11,672 nt of DNA from Allomyces macrogynus ATCC 38327 (GCA_000151295.1 GG745336.1:660838-672509); one strand, 5' to 3'; counted from the stretch's first letter, positions 1-7,690 are shown. The notes: generated by a model not told the origin, from the sequence alone. Numbers and translations are program-made.

Positions 1-4
1 GTAA

Positions 5-1136
5 AAGCCGACGCAGTCGCCCGCGCCGACGCAGACGCGCACGGTGCGCGCGCTGAGCTACAGCATGTTCATGCGCGTGCCGGGCCTGCGCAACAACCTA
101 TCGGACCACAAGAACGCGCGGCTGCACCACTTCATCGAGTACGTGCTGCCGCAGTACGACATTGTGTGCCTGCAGGAAATGTACTCGTACGGATCAGGCC
201 GCGTGCAGCGGCTGCTGCAGCTCGCCAAGACCAAGGGGTTCACCGATTCGCTCGTGTCGCCATCCAAGGGCCTGCTCAACGGATGCACGGACGGCGGGCT
301 CGTGATCCTGTCGCGGTTCCCGATCACGCGACAGGGGCGGCTCACGTTCCGCCGCGCCGTCTACAATTGCCGGTTCGCGGCCAAGGGCGCGCTCTACGCG
401 CGGATTGCCGTGACCGACCAGTGCCACCTGCACGTGGTCACGACCAATCTGCAAAAGTCGGGCAGTCCGGACTTCACCTTGGCCTCGCCCGAGGCCGTGG
501 TCCGGCAGACGCAGCTCGCACAACTGCGCGCGTTTGTCAAGCAGCAGACGGCCGATAAGCGCGCGACCGAGCCGATTCTGATGGTCGGGGACCTAAACCT
601 GAATGCGATCCCAAGCTCGCGCGACCAGCACCGCGGACTTGCCGTGACCGACGAGTACACGCAAATGATGCGCATCTTACGCGGCGAGTGGAGCAAGCCG
701 ATTGATAATATGCGCGCGTGCGACGAGTTTTTGAGTACGGACGCGCGCGACAAGGACCCGATGCCGCTGCGCGACTTGTTGCTCGACCAGTACGGCCGGC
801 ACCCAGTGACCTATTCGGGCCACGGGATCGACGTGCACGCCGTGTCGACCAACAACCCGGACGTGGGAATCAACCACGCGGTGGACTATGCACTCTGGTG
901 CCCGCCGGCCGTGCGCGGCGGGATCGACTTGGAGTATCCGGTCAAGGCCAAGGTGAATCCGTTCGAGGTCCAGGAGGACGGGTTCACGCACTTGTCGGGT
1001 ACGCGGCACTTGGGTCCTTCGCTTGCGCCAGAACTGGACCGTGCTGATCTTCTGTTTTTGCTGACGTTTAGATCACTACGGCGTCGAGGTGTTCCTCCGG
1101 GCAACAGTAGCGGCCGACCCGGCGCGTGGAACGTGA
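5..1136 (+). CDS. Sphingomyelinase-like endonuclease/exonuclease/phosphatase-fold phosphodiesterase (5' partial)
   Basis: The protein belongs to the DNase I-like phosphodiesterase fold and most resembles eukaryotic neutral sphingomyelinases, which split sphingomyelin into ceramide and phosphocholine. Visible landmarks in order are the first strand RALSYSMFMR, the metal-binding glutamate in CLQEM (codon 176-178), DGGLVILSRFPI, the KGALYARI strand, VVTTNLQ, the catalytic GDLNLNA (Asp at 590-592), VDYALW, and the terminal SDHYGVEVFL. The last motif appears only after removing an intron at 999-1071 (donor GTACGC, branch CTGAC, acceptor TTTAG). The second exon is 1072-1136, ending in TGA. Without splicing the frame runs on into unrelated repeat DNA. 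The 5' end is missing: a TAA at 2-4 lies in frame, and the first strand begins before any ATG, so an upstream exon joined at one of the CAG acceptors near 16 or 34 is likely. No C-terminal membrane segment is seen. The fold is certain; the substrate is inferred. Confidence 0.82.
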
Positions 1137-1723
1137 TGGATGGGACATCGCGGTCCTTGCGGAAGGACATCGCGGTCCTTGCGGAAGGACATCGCGGTCC
1201 TTGCGGAAGGACCGCGGCGCACGGAAGCGCGTACACGAACTAGGAGTGACTTTTGAGGGAGATGCGGGTGGAGAGACGTGGCTTTGCAATACTCTACAAA
1301 CGCGGTTGACGTTTAGTCCAAACGGTGGGATTGCTTGTCACATTGATGGCCGGGTGGAGAAGATGCACGCCGCCTTGCTTTGTTCAGTAGAAACAATTCA
1401 GCAGGTCGGTTTTATTTGGCATCGAAGACGACTCGGATCTTGGAGCAAGGGCAAACGGCAAACAACATTAACAGCCTTGTCCAATTCTAGGTCGCGCGGA
1501 AACGCGCAAGATCGACAAAAAAGAAATGGGTGGAGAAACACGAAAAGCAATCTAACGCGTCGACGTGACCATGCGTTGCGGCTCTTGAGGACACGGCGCG
1601 TTTGGACGATGACGCGACGGTCTTGGGCTCGGTGGGTCAGGAAAACATGTCAACAACCACTGCGCGATCCCTTCGCGAAATCAACCCATCCACAAGATCC
1701 GTACGTACTTTCACAACGTCAAG
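1137..1723. other. Convergent intergenic region with hairpin repeats and duplication flank
   Basis: This gap lies between the ends of two convergent genes and holds both 3' untranslated regions. It contains the 22-base hairpin repeats at 1145-1216 and, from about 1430, the 3' flank of the duplicated EF-hand unit. An open frame crosses it on the + strand, but it is repeat-derived at its start and has no conserved motif. I see no gene here. Confidence 0.6.
1145..1216. repeat. Three tandem 22-base hairpin repeats
   Basis: Three identical 22-base units occupy 1145-1166, 1167-1188 and 1189-1210. Each contains the inverted repeat GTCCTT / AAGGAC around a GCGG loop. The last unit is extended by ACCGCG, giving a 10-base-pair perfect stem (1193-1202 with 1207-1216) around the same tetraloop. 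The array starts nine bases after the phosphodiesterase stop codon, so it should be transcribed as part of that gene's 3' untranslated region. The function is unknown. It could be an RNA structural or 3'-end signal, or a palindromic element that has multiplied. Confidence 0.9.
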
Positions 1724-2296
1724 TCAAAAGAACTTGCGCCACCAACGGGACCGCTTGGCCTGCGCCTTTTGAACCGCTTTCACGACCGCATCGTTGATCT
1801 CGTCGAGGGTCTTGCGCGCTTTCGCGGCGCGTGGAGTCAACGGCACGATGCCGGACGGCAAGTCCTTGCGCGTCAACTTTTTTAGGGCTCCCGTCCTCGG
1901 CGCGGACCGCTCTTGCGCGCGAAGCACATCTCGCCACGCCGATTCTGGCTCGATCTGAGCCGTGATGACCCACAGTTTGATGTACGCAGCGAGCCCAATG
2001 CCCAGGTCGCTGTCCCGGAACTCGATGTCGGCGGCCTTGTAGAACTCACGCAGGAGGTCGGGTGCACTGAAGAGGGAGACATCGCTCGAGCCCGGCTTGC
2101 TTGCCTCGGCGACCAGGTTGCTGGGCAACAGGTACCCGACGTGGTCGAGGTCGATGTACTCGAAATAGGCAGCGAGCGCGTCATGGTACCGCGGGTTGAG
2201 CTGGTAGTCGGGGCCGAGGAATGACGTCGGCGAGGCTTCCGGGTTGGAATCCTGGGCCGTGGGGTCGACGGCGGTGGGGGCGGTAGTGTCGGTCAT
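1724..2296 (-). CDS. EF-hand-like protein, paralogue 1 (degenerate calcium loop)
   Basis: This is a 190-residue soluble protein with no signal peptide or membrane segment. Aligned to its neighbour at 3009-3585, it shares SFLGPDYQLNPRY, an EF-hand-like region, the ITAQ(I/V)EPES block and the C-terminal block DLPS..(V)PLTPRA with the downstream (L)D(E/Q)IN.AV helix. In this copy the loop at about residues 49-60 reads D-L-D-H-V-G-Y-L-L-P-S-N. Position 5 is Val and position 12 is Asn, so calcium binding is probably weak or lost. The C-terminus is basic and aromatic (RSRWWRKFF). I chose the second ATG (2296), not the one at 2311, because it aligns with the paralogue's start and lies the same distance from the TATA element. 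The gene has no introns. I do not recognise a named family; EF-hand relationship is inferred from the paralogue. A role in calcium or membrane biology would be speculation. Confidence 0.8.
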   Translation of the reverse strand: MTDTTAPTAVDPTAQDSNPEASPTSFLGPDYQLNPRYHDALAAYFEYIDLDHVGYLLPSNLVAEASKPGSSDVSLFSAPDLLREFYKAADIEFRDSDLGIGLAAYIKLWVITAQIEPESAWRDVLRAQERSAPRTGALKKLTRKDLPSGIVPLTPRAAKARKTLDEINDAVVKAVQKAQAKRSRWWRKFF

Positions 2297-3008
2297 GGTC
2301 AACGCGTGCAACGGCTTGCTGGTGGGACTTCGTTTGCGACCACCACCATTGGGCCCACGCCATATAAGCGCTCCACGATGGCGAGGCGGCGTGCACCATG
2401 GGCGACGACGCCATCAGACGCCATTCAGGTGCGCGCTACTGCGAAACGCCGTTGGAGTGCCCAGGGAGGCGGGGGCAAGCAAACCAACAAAGACTTCTGT
2501 GTCTTGCATAACATCAGGAGCCAGGGTTATCTTTACTCACAAGGTCGTTTGAGGTTGTGCTTCACATTGCACGCGTCTTGCCTGTCGCCTATGGCCCGTC
2601 ACCACCAAAGCAGCGCGCACGTAGCACGACACTATGTCTAGCTTGTTCTGGCGCTGTTGAGCGGCGTCCGTTGGCGTCGGTTTGCAGTGCTTGCACAATA
2701 AAGTGTGCCGTGTTTGATGGTCGTGATGTCGATAAGGTGGACATGGTTGGGATCTGGTGATCGAACCCTGAACTTTCAAAGCACGCTCTTGGGTGCCGTG
2801 CCCACTGCCAAGAAGAGGAAAACCGCAACAGCAGATCCAGTTCTAACGCGGAATGCGAACATAATCGAGACATAAATGGGTGGAGAACACGAAAGACAAT
2901 CAAACGCGTCGAGCAACACGACTCCTCTTGCGGTTGCAGGGGTTTCGAGGCGTGGTCGGCCATTGCGCCGCTCTAGGACACGGCGCGCTTGGGCGATGAC
3001 GTGACAGA
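2297..3008. other. Intergenic region between the two EF-hand paralogues
   Basis: The left part is the promoter and upstream flank of paralogue 1. The right part, from about 2790, is the 3' flank of paralogue 2, matching the 1430-1723 flank of paralogue 1. Several short open frames exist on both strands, but none has a recognisable motif or is conserved as protein between the two duplicate flanks. I see no further gene. Confidence 0.6.
2361..2368 (-). promoter_or_regulatory. Probable TATA element of EF-hand paralogue 1
   Basis: On the - strand this reads CTTATATG, about 66-71 bases before the chosen ATG. The paralogous gene has a TATA-like element at almost the same distance, inside flanks that are otherwise heavily diverged, which supports function. 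Confidence 0.5.
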
Positions 3009-3585
3009 TCACCAAAACCCGCAGCATCCACGCGACCGCTTGGGTAGCGCCGCAATTACCGCGTTATTGATTTGATCGAGCTTGGTGCGCACAAGCTGTG
3101 CGCGCGGGGTCAGCGGCGCGACGCTAGACGGCAAGTCGGTGCGCTTCAGCGTCTGGAGCAACTGGGCCCCAGGCACGTTGCGCCCGCGCATCCCGGCGCA
3201 AATCGCGCCACGACGATTCTGGCTCAACCTGGGCTGTGATGGCCATCAAGTTGATGTACGCGTCGAAATTGATCGCCAGATCGTGGTCGCGGTACTCGGT
3301 TCCGGTGACCTGGTAAACTTGGCGCAGAAGGTCCTTGACGCGGAACAGGGCGGCTTGGTCCGGCGACGACGAGGCCTCGGCCGCGAGGTCGGCCGGGGTC
3401 AGGTACCCGTCCTTGTCGGTGTCGAGAGAAGCAAAATCGGCGGCGATCGCAGCGCGGTACCGCGGGTTGAGCTGGTAGTCCGGACCGAGGAACGACGTGG
3501 CCGTTGCTTCCGGGTTGGCATACTGAGCCATCGGGTCGGCAGGGGCCGTCGTCGTGGTCATGGTTGTGTTCGTGGCGGCCGTCAT
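3009..3585 (-). CDS. EF-hand protein, paralogue 2 (intact calcium loop, C-terminal frameshift)
   Basis: The paralogue of 1724-2296 starts at ATG 3585 with a Thr/Ala-rich N-terminus, then SFLGPDYQLNPRY. Its EF-hand loop is D-T-D-K-D-G-Y-L-T-P-A-D (about residues 55-66), with Asp at positions 1, 3, 5 and 12 and the conserved Gly at 6. A second, degenerate hand follows, recognisable by INFDAYINLM. After SSWRDL (about 3205) the frame is one base longer than in paralogue 1. As written it stops at 3124 after 153 residues. The conserved C-terminus (DLPSSVAPLTPRA to RSRGCCGFW, stop at 3009) continues in the next frame. The cause may be a sequencing error, for example in the GGGG run near 3170, or a real truncation. 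A 67-base intron (GTTGAG to CCCAG) would restore the frame but would delete a block conserved in paralogue 1 and has no CTGAC branch, so I disfavour it. No named family recognised. Confidence 0.75.
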
Positions 3586-3647
3586 GGTGAAAACGGAACA
3601 GATCGCTGGCGGGACGTCGTTGACGGCCACGGACACGGGAAACAAGC

Positions 3648-3657
3648 GATATATATC
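3648..3657 (-). promoter_or_regulatory. Probable TATA element of EF-hand paralogue 2
   Basis: The palindromic GATATATATC lies 64-71 bases before the ATG at 3585, matching the position of the TATA element of paralogue 1. Adjacent shared promoter blocks (GGCGAGGCGG, and GGGAC-TCGTT on the downstream side) make this a usable two-copy footprint. Confidence 0.55.
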
Positions 3658-3925
3658 AGGACGCGTTGGCGAGGCGGTGCTAACTATGGTCGGGTCCGCC
3701 ATCCTGGTGAACTGCTGCGGAGCCGTTGCAGTGCCAGGGACAAACCACCAAGATTTTGACAGCCTGTCTCTCGCATAAAAACGAAAGCCAGGCCTAGGTT
3801 CACTGCTCGAACCGACTTGTCCAGCCGGGTCCGCCGCGTCCTGCCGCGTCCCGCAGCCTCGCCGCCACAAACGGTAAACACGTAGCGCAGCCAACGGGCA
3901 CGTGCTGGCTCTGTTGATCGGCGTT

Positions 3926-3964
3926 CGTTGGCGTCCTTGGCGTCCGTTGGCGTCCGTTGGCGTC
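3926..3964. repeat. CGTTGGCGTC minisatellite
   Basis: There are four head-to-tail units of CGTTGGCGTC, the second lacking one base. The corresponding position in the other duplicate (2669-2678) has a single unit, so the array expanded after the duplication. Confidence 0.85.
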
Positions 3965-4315
3965 CATTGCAGTGTCTGCGTGCCATTGTTTGGTGGGCGT
4001 GATGTCGACGAGGTGGAAACTGATGGGATCGGTTGTGATTCAACAGTGATCTACCAAGGCCCGACTGCCATTCCGAGTGCCAACTGCCAGGCCATTGAAC
4101 AGGATCCTGCAAACGCGTGTGCTAATAACACCGGTTCGGATGTTGCCAGGCTCGCCTCGGCGATTGGGTGGCCGGGCCAGGCAAGGCCTTGACGGCATTT
4201 GACGGCATCTGACAGAGCACAATTGCGAAAGAAGCAAACGCGAGGAGACGAAGGGCAGCATCTGTATTTGACAACGCGCCGCACCACTTCCCAAAAACCA
4301 ATGTCACAAGACGGC

Positions 4316-5784
4316 TTAGACCGACTCGAGGACCTCGGGCTCAACAAAGTCCGAGCCGACCTTGGCGGAACCACCGGTCGTGGTCTCACCAGCGTGCAGC
4401 TCGAGCAACTTGCCGACATCGAGCTTAGGCTGCTTGAGGATCTTGACCTTGCGGACCAGGACGTTCTGCAGCGGGTAGATGTTGACGCACGCCTTCTGGA
4501 TGGCGAGGCCAATCGTCTCGGCAACAAACTTCTTGACGAGGTCCTTGAGGTCGACCGTCGTCGCCTCGCGCGAGATGATGTCGAACATCTTCTTGCGGAT
4601 CTGGCGAATCTGCGCCGACTGCGCGTACGACGTCTTCTTGACCTGGCCCTGGGCGCGCTTCGTGAAGCCAATCACAAAGACACGGAGCAGGTAGCCGTCG
4701 GTCGTCTTGACGTCCATGTGCGCCTCAATCGTCGACTGCCACTTCTTAACGAGCGAGCGGAGCTTGTCCGAGGTCATCGACATGCCGTGGAAGTTGGTCA
4801 GCAGGTTGCGCCCGGCAACCTCGTCACAGCGAAGCTGGATCTTGCGGAACGCCTGCTCCTCGGCCTCCGTGTTCAGGTCGGCGAGCGAGATGTCGAAGAC
4901 ACGGCCCTTGAGGGCGTCCGAGGCGTTCTCTGTTAAGAACGACCAGGAGAAACGAAACGGTCAGCCGGTGCTGATCGTGCAGTCGCACGGAGCGAGCGGT
5001 ATCGGCGATTTCTTGGTCAACGAAGCAGCTCGGCGCGAAAATGCTCACGAAGAGCGCAATCACACCCAGAAGACGCTGGTAAAACAAGGAAAATGAGCGC
5101 GATCCGTACTCAGACCCTGCGTGCGGTTGACAAGCGTCTTGCCAACATTGCGGACGGCAAAGATCGTCGGGGCCTTGATGTCGTACCACTCCTTGCGCGA
5201 GAAGGGGTCGACGCTAGAGAGCGTTGTAACGGTTGCCAGAGTCAGCAAACCGTGGTCAACCAACGGAACCGAAGGGGCAAAGACCATTTCCATGCGGAGT
5301 GCCGAGGCGAGCCATTTTTGAGCGCAAGCGCAAAAAAACGGGCAAGTCAAGGCTGGTCATTTGGCCGTTCGTGTTGGGACCGAGTGCGAGCGTACATCTT
5401 CTTCTTGAGACCCTAGATATGCGCAAAACGGCGACGTGAGTGGTCTGTTCGGCAACGGATGGACGCGCGTGACCACGCCGCTCCTCGCCACGAAATCGAC
5501 CACCACGACCGCAAAAATCACCACCAAAGCGACAGTGAGCGATTCGGCATGGTGCCGGCAGCGATGACGATCGGTACGGGGCCGTTTGGCGGTCGCCGTG
5601 GTGGTAATCCGCTGGTCGGCCAGTGGGTCATTGCGAGCGCGCGACGGCGGCCGTGCGTGCGCGGGGTGCGAATTTCGTGGCGATGGAACGTGGCGGCATG
5701 GTGGCCGGCTTTTGGTCGTTGTTGCAGCTATTCGGTGCACACCTTCTTGCCCTTAGAGAGACGCTTGTTCTTGCCGACGGCCAT
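4316..5784 (-). CDS. RPS1: 40S ribosomal protein eS1 (RPS3A / yeast Rps1), four exons
   Basis: This is a component of the small ribosomal subunit, near the mRNA exit site. Exons are 5743-5784, 5396-5412, 5110-5213 and 4316-4929. They join in frame into 258 residues, against about 255 in yeast and 264 in human. Family signatures run throughout: [106 protein letters not shown], and the ending PEVLESV. The introns are 330, 182 and 180 bases. The second and third have CTGAC branch sites, and the third a clear pyrimidine tract. Exon 2 is only 17 bases, encoding GLKKK plus two bases of an Ile codon. An early short exon followed by a long first intron is common in fungal ribosomal protein genes. The upstream region is rich in pyrimidines close to the ATG (about 5800-5830), as expected for a strong ribosomal protein transcript. 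Identification is secure. Confidence 0.96.
5396..5412 (-). other. 17-base micro-exon of the eS1 gene
   Basis: Flanked by CTAG at its 5' side and GTACGC at its 3' side, it encodes GLKKK, the exact peptide expected between KGKK and VDPF in this family. Omitting it shifts the frame by two bases, so it must be included in functional mRNA. Confidence 0.88.
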
Positions 5785-6195
5785 TTTTGATAGTTCCGTC
5801 GATGAGGTGAGAGAAGGGTCAACAAGAGTGGCCGATGCTGGGACAAGACCAGTTCAGGTCATGACGGTTGTGACGGCTGCATCACATGATTTTAATTTGG
5901 TCGTAATTTCCATTTTCGCACGTTGGGCAAGCCGCCACGACGGATCTCGGCCACAAAGCCGAAGTTGAGCTGTAACGTCGCCTGTGCATCACCCTGACGC
6001 GTACGGGCCAGAGCTGAGAGGGAACGGAGATGCAATGGAATTAATGAATAATAAACGGAGACAATGTCGCGCCCAGTCCACCGGCCAGTCCGGATCTCTC
6101 CCTGCTCCCGTGCCATGCGTGCCAGTCCCCTTCGCTCCCTCCCTTCGCTCCCGCACCCCCCCCCCCCCCTTCACATTCGTCCGGTTTGCTCCACT
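5785..6195. other. Intergenic region upstream of the eS1 gene, with a C14 tract
   Basis: It contains the eS1 promoter on the - strand (pyrimidine-rich stretch at about 5800-5830, AT-rich block near 5890) and the 3' flank of the cysteine-rich gene. A run of 14 C (6156-6169) sits 27 bases beyond that gene's stop, so its transcript would carry G14. Short open frames here have no recognisable content. Confidence 0.6.
6156..6169. repeat. Poly-C tract (14 bases)
   Basis: This is an uninterrupted run of 14 C on the + strand inside a wider C/T-rich stretch (about 6121-6175). On the transcribed strand of the neighbouring - strand gene it gives a G run in the 3' untranslated region. Confidence 0.95.
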
Positions 6196-7308
6196 TTACG
6201 CGTCGACAAACGCGGGACCACACAGTGCACGCAACCCCTCAAGGTATGCCGTGGGTTCCGGGATCGTGGCCAAGTAGAGCGTCGGCTGCGTGCCCGGGCG
6301 GTCAACGTGCTGCCAAAACTGGCGCGTCGCCGGCGTGCACTGCTGGTCGACCAAGCGCCGGCGCCTAGCCGCGTCGAGGTCGTTGAGCCAGTTGGCCGAG
6401 GCTGCTAAACGCGCACACAAGAGTCAGCCGGAGCGGACGGCGAAGGCGGAGATGCAAGAGGGTGGAGACGCACCAGGGCGATCCAACGTAGCGGCCATTC
6501 GAGCCTGATCCCACGCCATGTACTGCGCGGTGACGATGTCGAGGACGTACGACTGCGTGCCGGCCGATGTCGTGACCACTGAGCACGCGGCTTGCCCGAG
6601 CGCCGACGTCGACCAGCTCTGTGGAGGCAGTAGCATCGTCAGTGTCATGGCCGCGATCCGCGGAGCCAAGGAAACCCGATCGCACCAAGTACACAGCGCT
6701 CCGGGCAAACCCGGGCTCGTCGGGCAGAGTCTGCTCGCATGTGTCCGCGAGCTGCTTGGCGGCGCGGATCGTGGCGTCGCGGCACGTCGTCGTCCCGCAC
6801 ACTTGCGCCGTCGACGCGTAAAACAGCTCGGTCGTGGACCCAAAGCACTCGGTCAGCTCGGGGCACTGGTCAACTTCGTCGCGGGCGATCTTGCACGCGG
6901 GCGACGCGTCGTTGGCGACGGCATCGGCAAATTTGTTCACTACAGTTGCCAGGTTGGTGTCAGCATCGCGCTCATTGAGCCCAAAACCAGAGTGATGAAA
7001 GGCAACGTGCCCACGGTGGGAGACTGGGTCGGTGCCGCTGCGAGCAGCGACCGCGTAAGAGCGGCAGCGCGCGAATCGTCGACCGGCTGCTCGCTTGCGG
7101 CCGTTGCAGCCGGCAGGTAGCGCGACGCGAGTTTCTCAGCGAGAGCAGCGACCCCGTTTGCTTGGAGCGGAACCACGGGCGGCGGCGCAGCCACGACGAC
7201 GGTAGAGCGTCCAGCGAGACATAAAACGACTGCTGCGAGAGCCACCAGCGCGACGACCGGGCGCCAGACGAGCGATGCTCGGGTCCGGCGGGCTTGCGAG
7301 TTCGACAT
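6196..7308 (-). CDS. Cysteine-rich secreted or membrane-anchored protein, four exons (unknown family)
   Basis: The protein begins with a basic N-terminus (QARRTRASLVWRP) followed by a long hydrophobic segment (VVALVALAAVVLCLAG, about residues 18-35). This could be a signal peptide or a type II anchor. The rest is predicted to lie outside the cytosol. It has nine cysteines spread over exons 2-4 (SPACK, DQC, TEC, QVC, TTC, DTC, QAAC, QQC, ALC), consistent with disulfides. Exons are about 7011-7308, 6686-6939, 6474-6618 and 6196-6404. Introns 2 and 3 (67 and 69 bases) have donors GTGCGA and GTGCGT, CTGAC branches and matching phase. Intron 1 has a clear CTGAC and CTGTAG acceptor, but the obvious GT donor at 7014 is out of phase. 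A GC donor at 7010 gives a 71-base intron and an open 301-residue frame. I recognise no family; a cell-surface or extracellular role is inferred only from topology. Confidence 0.72.
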
Positions 7309-7690
7309 CAGGACGAGTTGATACAGTGGATGCGCGGTCGAGGAACTGGCGCGAGCACCGGCAATTACAGGCCGTTGCTGGGCGAATGCAACGAGTGCGG
7401 GAAAGGAAAAACGTCAGCGGGGTGGGATTGACAGCGGTCGACCTCGCCGTGCTGCGCGTCGGCGATCATGAGTCCAAGATGGTGGACAAGCGGGCACACC
7501 GCAAGCGAAACCCATCGATCGCGTTTGCACGACCTAAATAAGAACCTCCCCTCTCGGTTTGCTCAGCAACACGCTAACAAAACATAATATGCTATTACGA
7601 GCAGGTTTGGGGATCGTACGACACGGTGCCGCGCGGCACAGCGCGGCACGGCGCCCCGCGCCAATGGCCCAAACAAAATGACGGAGGCGC
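7309..7690. other. Intergenic region between the cysteine-rich gene and the Coa1-like gene
   Basis: This is the promoter side of the cysteine-rich gene and the 3' flank of the Coa1-like gene. Near the latter is a GC-rich palindrome (7626-7639). No TATA-like element or gene is convincing. Confidence 0.55.
7626..7639. repeat. 14-base perfect GC-rich palindrome
   Basis: GTGCCGCGCGGCAC is its own reverse complement and is followed at once by a partial copy (GCGCGGCACGGCGC). It lies about 50 bases past the stop codon of the Coa1-like gene, probably in its 3' untranslated or termination region. Confidence 0.85.

Larger units (their letters stand above)
1430..2765 (-). repeat. Tandem duplication, copy 1 (EF-hand gene plus flanks)
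   Basis: This is the left copy of a head-to-tail duplication. Beyond the coding region it shares gapped blocks with the right copy. Examples are AAATGGGTGGAGAA (1525 region against 2873), GGACACGGCGCG (1588 against 2975), GGCGAGGCGG in the promoter, and CGTGATGTCGA near 2722 against 3999. The boundaries are approximate because the flanks have diverged. Confidence 0.75.
2790..4045 (-). repeat. Tandem duplication, copy 2 (EF-hand gene plus flanks)
   Basis: This is the right copy of the duplication. It begins directly after copy 1 and has the same order: 3' flank, gene, promoter, upstream block. Its right-hand flank contains an expanded CGTTGGCGTC minisatellite (3926-3964) that occurs only once in copy 1. 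Confidence 0.75.
3586..4315. other. Intergenic region between EF-hand paralogue 2 and the eS1 gene
   Basis: This holds the promoter and upstream flank of paralogue 2 up to about 4045. Unique sequence follows, forming the 3' flank of the eS1 gene. An open frame extending paralogue 2 upstream to 3894 runs through the TATA element and is not coding. I see no gene. Confidence 0.6.

Noticed and set aside
1000..1243. Unspliced C-terminus of the phosphodiesterase frame
   Set aside because: Splicing at 999/1071 restores the SDHYGVEVFL ending typical of the family; the unspliced tail reads into repeats.
1126..1797. 223-codon + strand open frame
   Set aside because: It begins inside the phosphodiesterase gene's second exon in another frame, translates the 22-base repeats, then crosses the 3' flank of the EF-hand gene; no conserved content.
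2745..2785. tRNA-like T-loop (GGTTCGATC on the - strand)
   Set aside because: The flanking arms do not pair and no anticodon or D arm can be laid out.
3153..3225. 67-base intron (GTTGAG to CCCAG) in EF-hand paralogue 2
   Set aside because: It fits the frame, but it would remove a segment conserved as protein in paralogue 1, lacks a CTGAC branch, and its donor does not match the others.
4199..4936. Long + strand open frame of 245 codons
   Set aside because: It is exactly antisense to the last exon of the eS1 gene and arises from its codon bias; the - strand product matches a known ribosomal protein.
4930..5742. Intronic snoRNA in the eS1 gene
   Set aside because: Introns of this gene host snoRNAs in animals, but I found no convincing paired C box and D box in any of the three introns.
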